In this document: in pieces, positions 32,227 through 41,826 of the stretch | Layout: each line of letters begins with the position of its first letter | Numbering within the stretch: position 1 is the first letter of the stretch | Assembly (NCBI RefSeq): GCF_945957355.1 | Contig: NZ_CAMFKM010000019.1 | Coordinates: 1-64,000, forward strand | Length of the DNA: 64,000 nucleotides | Direction: 5' to 3' | Origin: an uncultured Reyranella sp. | Lineage (GTDB): Bacteria; Pseudomonadota; Alphaproteobacteria; Reyranellales; Reyranellaceae | Program-made: the position numbers and the translations under genes | The notes under the pieces: generated by a model | Seen by the model: only the letters and a program-made list of their open reading frames with translations | The model's database searches: none | What the model was told of the DNA's origin: nothing

Positions 32227-32535
32227 ATGTTCAAGAATCGCCCAGTTCTGGAAGCCGAGATGGTCAAGATCCCAGGTCTGTTCCGACGCTGGGAGCTTCC
32301 TCAGGTCCTGACCAACCATCTCGCATTCCGAATCGAAGATGCCGGCGCGCACGAGGACGGCACGCCCTTGCTGGCGATCTACACCGCTGGTGATCGCGAT
32401 CGGGAAAGTGAAATCGGCAACGTGTCGCTCGGCAACTTCCTCAGCGAGAGCAAGAGATCCTGCAGACGCGTGCCGTCGCAGTTCTCGGCGCTTCCTTCTT
32501 CACCGCACGCACACGCAGCGCTGCGTCGAGCGTAG
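32227..32535 (+). CDS. Hypothetical protein
   Basis: 102-aa ORF collinear with prophage early genes; no family recognised. Confidence 0.4.
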   Translation: MFKNRPVLEAEMVKIPGLFRRWELPQVLTNHLAFRIEDAGAHEDGTPLLAIYTAGDRDRESEIGNVSLGNFLSESKRSCRRVPSQFSALPSSPHAHAALRRA

Positions 32536-32569
32536 TTGTGCGTAGCTCTGCGTAGTCGTGCGGAGCTGT
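32530..32569. repeat. Four imperfect 10-bp tandem repeats (GCGTAGNNNT-like)
   Basis: GCGTAGTTGT GCGTAGCTCT GCGTAGTCGT GCGGAGCTGT. Confidence 0.8.
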
Positions 32570-32636
32570 TTTTCCCGCAATGGCTGTTATCAACGTTGGT
32601 GAGACGGATCGCGAAAGCGATGAGTAGGAGCAAGGT

Positions 32637-32975
32637 GTGAGCAGGCAATTCTCCAATCCATCGCTGGTCCGTCAACTCTCCGACGCCGCCTTCTGTGCGT
32701 GGATTGCACAGGCCCAACCGGGTGCCCGGATCGAGTACCACCGTGGTGTGCTTGCGCTGGATGCCAGCGTTGACAGCAATGAATCCGCAACCAGTCAGCG
32801 CCGCCAGCTGAACCGTGTCGCTCATCGTGCCCGTTGGGCAGCCCAGCAGGGGCTGGTTCACCTGCTCCAGCGCCGTCTGGGTCCCGACAGCTTCAGCTAC
32901 CTCGCGGTCATACGACCGCGCAGCAGCGAAGCGGTCGTCTCCATGTCGAAGCTCCTGCTGAAGGAGGCCGCATGA
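32637..32975 (+). CDS. Hypothetical phage protein (GTG start)
   Basis: 112-aa ORF overlapping the next gene by ATGA. Confidence 0.55.
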   Translation: MSRQFSNPSLVRQLSDAAFCAWIAQAQPGARIEYHRGVLALDASVDSNESATSQRRQLNRVAHRARWAAQQGLVHLLQRRLGPDSFSYLAVIRPRSSEAVVSMSKLLLKEAA

Positions 32976-33754
32976 CCAACGTGCCCGCCATCTCAACCGC
33001 CATCAACCACTTGCCGACGCTGGTCGCCGACGCGGCGGCGACGCTTGTGAAGGCGCGGGACGCTGCAGAGGTGCTGGAAGCTCGTGATCTGGCAACCTTG
33101 GCCTACGACGCGGCCAAGCGGGCCGCGCGGCTGGCAAAGGCCAAGCAGGCGCACGACGAGTTGATCGTCGCGGCCCATCGTGCCCAGGCGCACGCGCTGC
33201 AGATCGAGGCGCAGGCGAAGATCCGGCTGGCCGACGAATACGACGCAGCCCAGGAGCGGGGCGAGGTGTCTGGCGGTGGCCGGCCCGCAAAAACCGTTCC
33301 GGAGCAGAACGGTTTTTCGACGCCCACAGCTGCCGACCTTGGCCTCTCCCGAAAGGACGTGCACGAGGCGCGCCTGGTGCGCGATGCGGAGCAGGCTGAG
33401 CCCGGCATCATCCACCGTACACTCGAGCAACAGATGGAACGTGGCGACGAGCCGACCAAGGCGGCGCTGCGCAAGATGGTCGTGGACGCCGCGATGCGGG
33501 GCCTGCGAGGCGGCCGCTCGAAGAAGCGAGCCCGCAACCCCCTCTACGAGCCCAATCCCGCCTTCGACGCCAGCGCCGGCATCGACGGCTGCTGCACCCG
33601 CATCGCCGATTACCTCGATGCGCACGGCGCTGAGTTCATTCTGTCGGGTTGCCTCGACGCCCCCATGCTCGAACGCAGCGTCGCGAAGATGACGCGCGGT
33701 CGAGACGCCCTCAACACCATCCTGGAGACTGCACGTGCACAATCGAACACCTGA
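32972..33754 (+). CDS. Hypothetical phage protein
   Basis: MTNVPAISTAINHLPTLVADAAATLVKARDAAEVLEARDLA; Ala-rich helical N-terminus, resembles phage proteins of unknown function. Confidence 0.65.
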   Translation: MTNVPAISTAINHLPTLVADAAATLVKARDAAEVLEARDLATLAYDAAKRAARLAKAKQAHDELIVAAHRAQAHALQIEAQAKIRLADEYDAAQERGEVSGGGRPAKTVPEQNGFSTPTAADLGLSRKDVHEARLVRDAEQAEPGIIHRTLEQQMERGDEPTKAALRKMVVDAAMRGLRGGRSKKRARNPLYEPNPAFDASAGIDGCCTRIADYLDAHGAEFILSGCLDAPMLERSVAKMTRGRDALNTILETARAQSNT

Positions 33755-34241
33755 CTTTGCGCATCATGTCTGGGAGGCCGTCGACCACGTGGGCCGCAGC
33801 GCGCCGCGCATCGTCGATCACATCCTGAAGTCGCTCTTCCCCAACACCACCGATGCTGCCGAGTCAGAGGGCGCGTCGCGGATGCTGCGCAACGGCTGCA
33901 TCTCGGAGGTGAAGCGTGTCCTGCACAAGCGCGGCAACGCTGATGACCAGGTCGACTTCCGCGAGATCAACTCGACATTCCTTCCGCTCGTCCGGTCGCT
34001 GCAGCGGCCTTCGTACTTCGTGCCCGAACGCGACGAAGAAGTGCCCGTCAGGGAGCTGATTGCTGATCCCGCTCAGCTCGATGCCGCGCGCCGCTTCATG
34101 CGGCTTAAAGGCATGGAGTGCCTGGACGAGGCCGACCGGCTCGACCGCCTGTACGAGGCCGTGATGGGCGAGGGCGACGCCGCTGTAGTTCTGCCAGTTG
34201 GCGTAGTCAGCTACGCGGAACAAGGGGAGCTGCCGCGATGA
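33735..34241 (+). CDS. Hypothetical phage protein
   Basis: 168-aa ORF with overlapping start/stop in early operon. Confidence 0.6.
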   Translation: MHNRTPDFAHHVWEAVDHVGRSAPRIVDHILKSLFPNTTDAAESEGASRMLRNGCISEVKRVLHKRGNADDQVDFREINSTFLPLVRSLQRPSYFVPERDEEVPVRELIADPAQLDAARRFMRLKGMECLDEADRLDRLYEAVMGEGDAAVVLPVGVVSYAEQGELPR

Positions 34242-35125
34242 TCTCCCCCACCGCCTTCCGCATCATCACCGCCGACCAGCGCCTGGCCGAGCAGCGCGGC
34301 ATCAAGGGCGTGCTGACCGGCATCTCGGGCATCGGCAAGACCTCGCAGCTGTGGACGCTGGACGCGCCCCGCACGCTGTTCCTGAACCTGGAGGCGGGCG
34401 AGCTGGCCGTGCAGGGCTGGCCCGGCGACGAGGTTCGCATCCGCGACTGGGAGCTGGCACGCGACCTGGCCTGCTGGGTGGGCGGCCCGAACCCGGCGAT
34501 GCGCGCCGACCAGACCTACAGCAGCTCGCACCACGAGCGGGTCTGCGCCGCGTTCGGCGATCCGTCGGTTCTGGCGAGGTACGACACGTTGTTCGTCGAC
34601 TCGATCACGGTCGCCTCGCGGCTCTGCCTGCAGTGGTGCAAGGGCCAGCCGCAGGCGACCTCGGACCGCAGCGGCAAGCCCGACATGCGCGGCGCCTACG
34701 GCCTGCTCGGCCAGGAGATGATCGCCTGGTTGACCCACCTGCAGCACACGCCGGGCAAGAACGTCTGGCTGGTCGGCATCCTCGACAAGCGGCTCGACGA
34801 CTTCAGCCGGCCGTACTTCTCGCTGCAGGTCGAGGGCGCCAAGACCGGTCTGGAACTGCCCGGCATCGTCGACGAGGTCGTGACGATGGCGGAACTGAAG
34901 ACCGAGGACGGCCAGCCGTACCGCGCCTTCGTCTGCACGACGCTGAACCCATTCGGGTACCCGGCGAAGGACCGCAGCGGCCGCCTCGACACGATCGAGG
35001 AGCCACACCTCGGCCGGCTGATGGAGAAGATCCGCCGCCCCGCGGGCGCGCCGCCGCCGCAGCTCGACTACAGCCGCCCGGCCGACGCCACCACGCCCAA
35101 CACCGACACCGCCAAGGGAGCCTGA
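34238..35125 (+). CDS. Phage AAA/RecA-like ATP-binding protein
   Basis: GVLTGISGIGKTSQLWTL (Walker A), LFLNLEAGELAV, YDTLFVDSITVASRL (Walker B-like). Confidence 0.8.
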   Translation: MISPTAFRIITADQRLAEQRGIKGVLTGISGIGKTSQLWTLDAPRTLFLNLEAGELAVQGWPGDEVRIRDWELARDLACWVGGPNPAMRADQTYSSSHHERVCAAFGDPSVLARYDTLFVDSITVASRLCLQWCKGQPQATSDRSGKPDMRGAYGLLGQEMIAWLTHLQHTPGKNVWLVGILDKRLDDFSRPYFSLQVEGAKTGLELPGIVDEVVTMAELKTEDGQPYRAFVCTTLNPFGYPAKDRSGRLDTIEEPHLGRLMEKIRRPAGAPPPQLDYSRPADATTPNTDTAKGA

Positions 35126-35127
35126 TC

Positions 35128-35775
35128 ATGTCCATGGGCAACTCGTTCGACTTCAACGGCGCGGAGACCCAGTCCTCGGCCTTTGCGCTCATCCCGGCCA
35201 ACACGCTGGTGAAGGTGCGGCTCTCCATTCGTCCCGGCGGTGCCGGTCCGGAGGGTTGGATGACGCAGAGCAAGTCCTCAGAGGCGATGTACCTCAATAC
35301 CGAGGCCGTGATCCTCGACGGGCCCTACGCCCGGCGGCGGCTGTTCACCCGCATCGGCATCAAGGGCCGGTCAGCCAACGAGCGCGGCGAGGATGTCTAC
35401 GCCAATCGGGGCCGGTCGCTGATCCGCGGCATCCTTGAGTCGGCACGCGCGGTGCGATCGGAGGACACGTCCGAGACCGCACGGGCGGCGCGCACCATCC
35501 GCACGCTGGGCGATCTGAATGGTCTGGAGTTCGTGGCAAAGGTCGGCATCGACCGCGACCGCAAGAACCCCGAGGACGACGGGCGGAACGTCATCGCGGC
35601 GGCGATCACGGCCGAGCACGCCGACTACATGAAGCTGATGGGCGGGATGCCTGCCACCGTGGTGGGGGCTCCCGCAGGGACTTCCGCGGCTCCGTCGAGC
35701 CCGACGCCGTCCTGGGCGGGCAACCAGCCCGGCAGTGCGCCGCCCGCGGCCACAGCGCCGTTCTGGGCACGCTGA
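35128..35775 (+). CDS. Hypothetical phage protein, possibly ssDNA-binding/recombination accessory
   Basis: MSMGNSFDFNGAETQSSAFALIPANTLVKVRLSIRPGG; between AAA ATPase and helicase genes. Confidence 0.6.
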   Translation: MSMGNSFDFNGAETQSSAFALIPANTLVKVRLSIRPGGAGPEGWMTQSKSSEAMYLNTEAVILDGPYARRRLFTRIGIKGRSANERGEDVYANRGRSLIRGILESARAVRSEDTSETARAARTIRTLGDLNGLEFVAKVGIDRDRKNPEDDGRNVIAAAITAEHADYMKLMGGMPATVVGAPAGTSAAPSSPTPSWAGNQPGSAPPAATAPFWAR

Positions 35776-35785
35776 GGTTCTGCCC

Positions 35786-37465
35786 ATGATCCCCCGGGAC
35801 TACCAGCAGGCGGCCGTCGCGGCCGCCCGAACCAAGACCGCCGAGCACGGCAACACGATCCTCGTGTTGCCAACCGGAGCGGGGAAGACAGCCATCGCCG
35901 GCTTCTACATCGGCGAGGAAGCGGCCGAGGCGCCGGGCAGCCGGTTTCTCATGCTGCAGCACACCGACGAGCTGATCGAGCAGAACCGGGCCACCGTCAG
36001 CGCCGTCGCCGGCGTGGCCGGAAGCGTCGTAAAGGCCGAGCAGGACGACTGGTCGGGCCGGGTGGTGTTCGGCAGCGTGCAGACGCTGGCGCGGACCAAC
36101 CGGCGCACCCGGATGCCGGCAGTGTCGCATCTGGTGATCGACGAGTGCCATCGGGCAGCATCTGATAGCTACCAGAGCATCGTCGCCCACGTCCGATCGC
36201 TCAATCCGCAGATCAAGCTGCTCGGGCTGTCGGCGACTCCGGGGCGTGGTGACGGCCGCAGCCTGCGCAAGACCTTCAGCAACGTCGGCTACCAGCTGCC
36301 GATCGGCACCCTGATCGAGCAGGGCATCCTGGTTCCGCCCAGGACCTTCACCATCGACCTGGGCGTGGACGCGGAGCTGTCCGGCGTGGAAGCGACCGCC
36401 GGCGACTTCGACATGGGCCAGGCGGCCCAGGTGCTGAACCACTCGGTGTTGAACGAGGCGGTGGTGGCTCACTGGAAGGAGAAGGCGGGCGGTCGCCGGA
36501 CCATCGCCTTCTGCGCCACCGTCGAGCACGCCCAGTCGGTGGCCGCAGCGTTCCGGTCAGCGGGTATCACCGCTGAGACTGTAACGGGTGAGATGAAGGC
36601 CCGCGACCGCGTCGACGCCCTTGCCCGGTTCGACCGCGGGGAGGTGCAGGTGCTCACCAACTGCATGGTGCTGACCGAGGGCTTCGACAGCCAGCCGGTG
36701 GGGTGCATCACGATCCTGCGGCCGATGCTGCACAAGGGCACGTTCATCCAGGCGGTCGGGCGGGGGCTGCGCAAGGTCGATCCCGAGCGCTACCCCGGCA
36801 TCGTGAAGACCGACTGCATCGTGCTCGACTTCGCGGGGGCGGCCCAGCGGCACGGTTCGATCGAGCAGGAAGTGCAGCTCGACGGCGAGGAAGCAACGGG
36901 CGAGGCACCGTACAAGACGTGCCCGGACTGCGCGGCGGAGTTGCCGCTCGGCACGACCACCTGTCCGTTCTGCGGCCACGTCTGGCTCAGGCAGTCGGGC
37001 GAGAAGCGGGTCATCGAACAGTTCGCTCTGACCGAGATCGACCTGCTGGCCCGTTCGCCGTTTCGCTGGTGCGACCTGTTCGGCGACGACCAGGCGCTGA
37101 TCGCCAGTGGCTTCGACGCCTGGGGCGGCGCGTTCTTCGACGGCACCCACTGGCACGCCGTCGGCCAGCCGCGTCGAGGGCGGTTGCGGCATCTCGCGGT
37201 CGGCGAGCGATCGCAGGTGCTCGCGGCGGCCGACGACTTCCTCCGACAGGTCGAGACCACCGATGCGGCCAGCAAAAGCAGGGGTTGGCTGTCGCAGCCG
37301 GCGAGCCTCAAGCAGCAGGACCTGCTGCGCCGTGCGGGGTACGCCAATGCCAGCCTCGACTTCGGTCTCTCGAAGTATGCCGCCAACTGCCACCTGAACT
37401 TCCTGTGGAACCGGCCAGCGATCCGGGCGGCGGTGCTCGCGTCGGCGCCGAGGAGGGCCGCGTGA
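35786..37465 (+). CDS. DEAD/DEAH box helicase (SF2)
   Basis: MIPRDYQQAAV, VLPTGAGKTAIAGFYI, VIDECHRA, GLSATPGRGDG, GRGLRKVDPERYPG; zinc-ribbon CPDCAAELPLGTTTCPFCGH. Confidence 0.92.
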   Translation: MIPRDYQQAAVAAARTKTAEHGNTILVLPTGAGKTAIAGFYIGEEAAEAPGSRFLMLQHTDELIEQNRATVSAVAGVAGSVVKAEQDDWSGRVVFGSVQTLARTNRRTRMPAVSHLVIDECHRAASDSYQSIVAHVRSLNPQIKLLGLSATPGRGDGRSLRKTFSNVGYQLPIGTLIEQGILVPPRTFTIDLGVDAELSGVEATAGDFDMGQAAQVLNHSVLNEAVVAHWKEKAGGRRTIAFCATVEHAQSVAAAFRSAGITAETVTGEMKARDRVDALARFDRGEVQVLTNCMVLTEGFDSQPVGCITILRPMLHKGTFIQAVGRGLRKVDPERYPGIVKTDCIVLDFAGAAQRHGSIEQEVQLDGEEATGEAPYKTCPDCAAELPLGTTTCPFCGHVWLRQSGEKRVIEQFALTEIDLLARSPFRWCDLFGDDQALIASGFDAWGGAFFDGTHWHAVGQPRRGRLRHLAVGERSQVLAAADDFLRQVETTDAASKSRGWLSQPASLKQQDLLRRAGYANASLDFGLSKYAANCHLNFLWNRPAIRAAVLASAPRRAA

Positions 37466-37468
37466 CCG

Positions 37469-37867
37469 ATGCCTTCCGCGTTCTCCTTGCGACTGCGGTG
37501 CTGGCACCCGCGCGGCGTGCTCTGCGCGGTCTGCCGTCGACCGGCCAGTGGCTTTGGCTGGTTCGACCCGGTGCGCTCGAAGCGGCCGCGGCCATCGGTC
37601 TGGTTCTGCTCGATGGCATGCCAAGGGTTCTGGTCGCGCTTGGCTGGGAGGTCCTTCGCCGTGGTTGACCTCACCGAGCAGGAGAAGGCGGCCATCGCCG
37701 CCGCCCTGAAGCCGGTCGCCGAGATCATGGCCGAGATCGGCTGGCCGACGCGGCTCAACGAGCTTTCCGAGCAGCAGGTGCTGACCCTGATCGAGGCCGC
37801 CGTCGGTGGTTTCCAGGACGCCATGCACACCACCGCCCGCAACGACATCCCGGAGATCCCCTTCTGA
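37469..37867 (+). CDS. DUF6511-like phage protein
   Basis: CAVCRRPASGFGWFDP..., FCSMACQGFW, LTEQEKAAIAAALKPVAEIMAEIGW. Confidence 0.7.
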   Translation: MPSAFSLRLRCWHPRGVLCAVCRRPASGFGWFDPVRSKRPRPSVWFCSMACQGFWSRLAGRSFAVVDLTEQEKAAIAAALKPVAEIMAEIGWPTRLNELSEQQVLTLIEAAVGGFQDAMHTTARNDIPEIPF

Positions 37868-38607
37868 TGGACACCCTCGACTTCAACCACCGGCCCAGGG
37901 AGCCGAACTTTGCCGACGGGCTGAACGCGCTGATCGATCGTGCCCTGGAGGCCGAGAACGAGACCCGGCCCGGCCGGGACTATCTCGGCGGCTCGCGGCT
38001 CGGTGACTCCTGCGTTCGGCGCCTGCAATTCGAGTACCTGAACGTGCCGCGCGATCCCGGGGCCGGCTTCCCCGGACGGACGCTCCGGACCTTTGCCCTG
38101 GGACACAGTCTGGAGGATCTCGCCGTCGAGTGGCTGCGCAAGGCCGGGCTGGACCTGCGCACGCGCAATCGAAGCGGCGAGCAGTTCGGGTTCTCGGTCG
38201 CCGGCGGTCGCGTGAAGGGGCACATCGACGGTGTGATCGTGGCGGCCGAGGGGTTCGCCGTGCCGGCGCTCTGGGAGTGCAAGACGGCCAACGCGAAGAA
38301 CTGGCGCGACATGGCCCGGCGCGGCGTCACCGTGGCCAAGCCGGTCTACGCCGCGCAGATCGCCCTTTATCAGGCCTACATGGGCCTGACCGAGGCGCCG
38401 GCGCTGTTCACGGCGATCAACAAGGACACGAGCGAGCTCTGGCATGAGCTGGTGCCCTTCGATGGCGGTCTCGCACAGTCGGTCAGCGACAAGGCCGTTC
38501 GCATCCTGCAGACCTGCGACGCCGGCGAGTGGCTGCCGAGGGTCGCCTCCGAGCCCGGCTTCTTCGAGTGCACGACCTGTGCCTTCAAGCAGCGGTGCTG
38601 GGCATGA
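37867..38607 (+). CDS. PD-(D/E)XK nuclease family (RecB/Cas4-like) phage protein
   Basis: GHIDGVIV...ALWECKTANAKNW..., QIALYQAYMGL, C-terminal FECTTCAFKQRCW. Confidence 0.82.
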   Translation: MDTLDFNHRPREPNFADGLNALIDRALEAENETRPGRDYLGGSRLGDSCVRRLQFEYLNVPRDPGAGFPGRTLRTFALGHSLEDLAVEWLRKAGLDLRTRNRSGEQFGFSVAGGRVKGHIDGVIVAAEGFAVPALWECKTANAKNWRDMARRGVTVAKPVYAAQIALYQAYMGLTEAPALFTAINKDTSELWHELVPFDGGLAQSVSDKAVRILQTCDAGEWLPRVASEPGFFECTTCAFKQRCWA

Positions 38608-40961
38608 TGGTGGCCAGCACCGATCCCGTGCCGGTTGCGCCGGACGCCGTCGCCATCGCCACCTTCGCTGAGATCGTGTTCGGCTACTGCGAAGGCTTCG
38701 TGCCGGTGCGCGCCCTGGCCGAGAAGGGCGCCGCCGACCGACCGCCGCACACGCCGTTCCTGGTGGCGGATGCCGACCTCGCGTCCCGGCTCGCGATCCA
38801 GGCGGATTGGGCCACCGAGACCGGCATGGCGCTCTACGTAGTGCCGGGCACGGTGGCATCGCCCGGCGAGGCGCGCGCCGAACACATCGTACAGACGCAG
38901 GTCGTGCTGGTGGACCTCGACCACGGCGACATCGCCACCAAGCGCGACCACCTGGTCCAGCATCTGGGGGCGCCGACGCTCGACATCGCCTCGGGTGGCG
39001 TGACGCCCGAGGGGCAGCGCAAGCGGCATCTCTACTGGCAGCTGACCGAGCCGGCTATTGGCGAGGACATCGCGAAGGTCTGCCGGCTGCGGCACGCCAT
39101 CGCCGCCAAGGTCGGCGGCGATCCGGCCTTCCGGTCCGCCCACCAGCCGATCCGGGTGGCAGGCTCCGTGCACGCCAAGGGTGGGGTGCGGCGCCCTGTC
39201 GAGATCCTGCAGCGCAATGCAGTCGAGTTCGACTTGCGTGAGTTCGCCGAGGCCGTGCTCGCCATGCCGCCGCTGGACGGCGAGGCGCCTTCCGACCTCG
39301 ACTTCAACGACGCCACCGCGATCCGGGGAACCGTTACCGAGCTATTCGGCCAGCAGGTCCGCGAAGGTGGTGTCGACGGCACGACCCGGTTCGACGCGCT
39401 GTCCCGGGTGATCGGCTACTGGATCCGCCGCTGCCGCGAGGGCCATGTCGAGGCGAGCCAGGCCTGGGCCGAGATCGTGGCTTACAACGAGGCTCGCATC
39501 GACCCACCCTGGCCGCTCGATCGGCTGCAGCACGAGGCCGAGCGCCTGTGGCGGCGGGATTCCGACCGGAACAGCGATCATAGCGGCGGGCCTGGCCAGC
39601 CGCCGCATGATGGCGGGCCCGAGGACGAGGCGCCGCCGCCGCAATACACCGAGGATGCGTTGGCGCTCGAGTTCACGCGCCGCAACGGTGACGACTGGCG
39701 CTTCGTGGCTGCGTGGGGGCAATGGCTGGTCTGGACCGGCAGCCAGTGGCAGCACGAGACGACGCTCAGGGGCCTCCACCTGTCGCGCCTGGTCTGTCGC
39801 GAGGCTGCGGCGCAGTGCGGCCGGGCCAAGCTCGCGGCGAGGCTGGCCAGCGCCTCCACGGTGTCGGCGGTGGAGCGTCTGGCCCGCGCGGACCGGCGGC
39901 ACGCTGCAACGGTCGAGGAATGGGACCGCGATCCGTGGGCGCTCAACACGCCCGGCGGGGTCGTGAACCTCAAAACCGGCAACCGGCGCGCCCATGATCG
40001 TGCCGACCGCATGACGCGTCTCGCCGGCGCCACGCCGCAGGGCGACTGCCCGACGTGGAAGACGTTCCTCGCCACTATCACCGACAACGACGCCGAGCTG
40101 CAGGCCTACCTGCAGCGCATGGTGGGCTACAGCCTGACCGGCCTGACCAGCGAGCACGCGCTCTTCTTCCTCTACGGCACGGGTGCCAACGGCAAGTCGG
40201 TGTTCTGCAACGTCGTGGCCGCCATTCTCGGCGACTACGCCACCACCGCGCCGATGGACATGTTCATGGCCACGACCGGCGATCGGCATCCGACTGATCT
40301 CGCCGGTCTGCGCGGGGCGCGCTTCGTGTCGGCGGCCGAGACCGAGCAGGGCCGCCGGTGGGCCGAGAGCAAGCTCAAGCTCATGACCGGCAGCGACCCG
40401 ATCAAGGCCCGCTTCATGCGCCAGGACTTCTTCGAGTTCCTGCCGCAGTTCAAGCTGGTGATCGCCGGCAACCACAAGCCCGCGATCCGCAACATCGACG
40501 AGGCCATGCGGCGGCGCTTCCACATGGTGCCGTTCACGGTGACCATCCCCAAGCCGCGGCGCGACAAGACCCTCGCCGACCGCCTGCTCTCCGAGCGCGA
40601 TGGCATCCTCGCCTGGGCCGTCCAGGGATGCCTGGACTGGCAGCGACAGGGTCTGATGCCGCCCACCGCTGTGCAGGCCGCGACCCAGGAATACTTCGAC
40701 GACGAGGATGCTCTAGGCCGCTGGATGGCCGAGGTGTGCGACGTCGGGCCCGCCCGGACCGAGCTCACCGCGACCCTGTACGGCGCCTGGAAGATCTGGA
40801 CCGAAGCCGCCGGCGAGTACGCCGGCTCGATCCGTCGGTTCTCCGAGAGCCTTGCCGCCCGGGGCTTCGAGAAGTGGCGCGAACCCACGAGCACCCGGAT
40901 GGGGTTCCGCGGGATCGCACTCAAGCCCGCAACCATGTCCACCGCCCCTCTGGAGTTCTGA
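38604..40961 (+). CDS. Phage/plasmid primase-helicase, P4/D5 family
   Basis: FFLYGTGANGKSVFCNVVAAILGDYA; AGLRGARFVSAAETEQGRRWAESKLKLMTGSDPIKARFMRQDFFEFLPQFKLVIAGNHKPAI. Confidence 0.92.
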   Translation: MMVASTDPVPVAPDAVAIATFAEIVFGYCEGFVPVRALAEKGAADRPPHTPFLVADADLASRLAIQADWATETGMALYVVPGTVASPGEARAEHIVQTQVVLVDLDHGDIATKRDHLVQHLGAPTLDIASGGVTPEGQRKRHLYWQLTEPAIGEDIAKVCRLRHAIAAKVGGDPAFRSAHQPIRVAGSVHAKGGVRRPVEILQRNAVEFDLREFAEAVLAMPPLDGEAPSDLDFNDATAIRGTVTELFGQQVREGGVDGTTRFDALSRVIGYWIRRCREGHVEASQAWAEIVAYNEARIDPPWPLDRLQHEAERLWRRDSDRNSDHSGGPGQPPHDGGPEDEAPPPQYTEDALALEFTRRNGDDWRFVAAWGQWLVWTGSQWQHETTLRGLHLSRLVCREAAAQCGRAKLAARLASASTVSAVERLARADRRHAATVEEWDRDPWALNTPGGVVNLKTGNRRAHDRADRMTRLAGATPQGDCPTWKTFLATITDNDAELQAYLQRMVGYSLTGLTSEHALFFLYGTGANGKSVFCNVVAAILGDYATTAPMDMFMATTGDRHPTDLAGLRGARFVSAAETEQGRRWAESKLKLMTGSDPIKARFMRQDFFEFLPQFKLVIAGNHKPAIRNIDEAMRRRFHMVPFTVTIPKPRRDKTLADRLLSERDGILAWAVQGCLDWQRQGLMPPTAVQAATQEYFDDEDALGRWMAEVCDVGPARTELTATLYGAWKIWTEAAGEYAGSIRRFSESLAARGFEKWREPTSTRMGFRGIALKPATMSTAPLEF

Positions 40962-40966
40962 ACGTC

Positions 40967-41572
40967 ATGCACCTCGAAAAACCCCGTAAAATGGGCATCC
41001 TGAAGGTTCTGAAGGATCAAACCGTTAACGGCCCCACGCGCGCGCGTGCGCGCGTAGAGGGAGTAACCGATGGAACCTTCAGAAGCTTCAGAACCCGACC
41101 GAAACAGTCGGTTATTCTGGCCCTCGACCTCGGCACCACGACCGGCTGGGCCATGGCGCTGCCCGACGGCGGTATCGTGAGCGGCACGGTGTCGTTCCGC
41201 CCGAGCCGCTACGACGGCGGTGGCATGCGGTACCTGCGGTTCCGCGCCTGGCTGGAGGGCATCGCCCAGGACACGCCCGGCATTGCGGCCATCCACTTCG
41301 AGGAGGTTCGCCGGCATCTCAGCACGGATGCCGCGCACGTTCACGGCGGTCTGCTGGCCATGCTGACGGCGTGGTGCGAGGAGCAGGCCGTCGCCTACCA
41401 GGGCGTGCCGGTCGGCACGATCAAGCGGTTCATCGCGGGGCGTGGCAACGCCGACAAGGCGGCGGTCATGAACGCCGTCCGCGAGCGCGGCTACAGCCCG
41501 GCCGACGACAACGAGGCCGATGCCATCGCCATCCTGCTGTGGGCCCTGCAGACCCAGGGAGGCGTTCGATGA
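40967..41572 (+). CDS. RuvC-like Holliday junction resolvase (phage); N-terminal start uncertain
   Basis: SVILALDLGTTTGWAMALPDGGIVSGTVSF; AIHFEEVRRH; ADDNEADAIAILLWAL. Confidence 0.82.
   Translation: MHLEKPRKMGILKVLKDQTVNGPTRARARVEGVTDGTFRSFRTRPKQSVILALDLGTTTGWAMALPDGGIVSGTVSFRPSRYDGGGMRYLRFRAWLEGIAQDTPGIAAIHFEEVRRHLSTDAAHVHGGLLAMLTAWCEEQAVAYQGVPVGTIKRFIAGRGNADKAAVMNAVRERGYSPADDNEADAIAILLWALQTQGGVR
40998..41093. repeat. Symmetric element: 18-bp inverted arms flanking a 20-bp alternating purine-pyrimidine tract
   Basis: Left TCCTGAAGGTTCTGAAGG (40998-41015), centre ACGCGCGCGCGTGCGCGCGT (41036-41055), right CCTTCAGAAGCTTCAGAA (41076-41093); 20-nt spacers on both sides. Confidence 0.85.
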
Positions 41573-41826
41573 GCGCGGAAACGATCCTCGCGCGCGCGGC
41601 CGACGTCTTGGCCGACCGCAGCAAGACCTACGGCGAGCCGCGCCAAAACATGGCCGCCATTGCCGCCCGCTGGTCTGTCACGCTTGGTCACCCCGTGACC
41701 CCGGCGCAGGTCGTGCTGTGCATGCTGGACCTCAAGCTGGCCCGGCTGCGGCGCGATCCCGGCCACCAGGACAGCATGGTCGACGTCATCGGCTACGCCG
41801 CGCTGCTGAACGAGGTGACGCGATGA
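41569..41826 (+). CDS. DUF6378-like phage protein
   Basis: MSAETILARAADVLADRSKTYGEPRQNMAAIAARWSVTLG...KLARLRRDPGHQDSMVDVIGYAALL. Confidence 0.72.
   Translation: MSAETILARAADVLADRSKTYGEPRQNMAAIAARWSVTLGHPVTPAQVVLCMLDLKLARLRRDPGHQDSMVDVIGYAALLNEVTR

Noticed and set aside
32379-32996. 205-aa minus-strand ORF
   Set aside because: Opposes several collinear phage ORFs and spans the tandem decamers; no plausible start or family.
36790-38859. 689-aa minus-strand ORF
   Set aside because: Antisense to helicase, DUF6511-like and nuclease genes; shadow ORF.
41070-41178. 36-aa ORF (MEPSEASEPDRNSRLFWPST...) with good RBS just before ruvC core
   Set aside because: Short, ends inside ruvC in another frame; noted as a start-site ambiguity rather than a gene.
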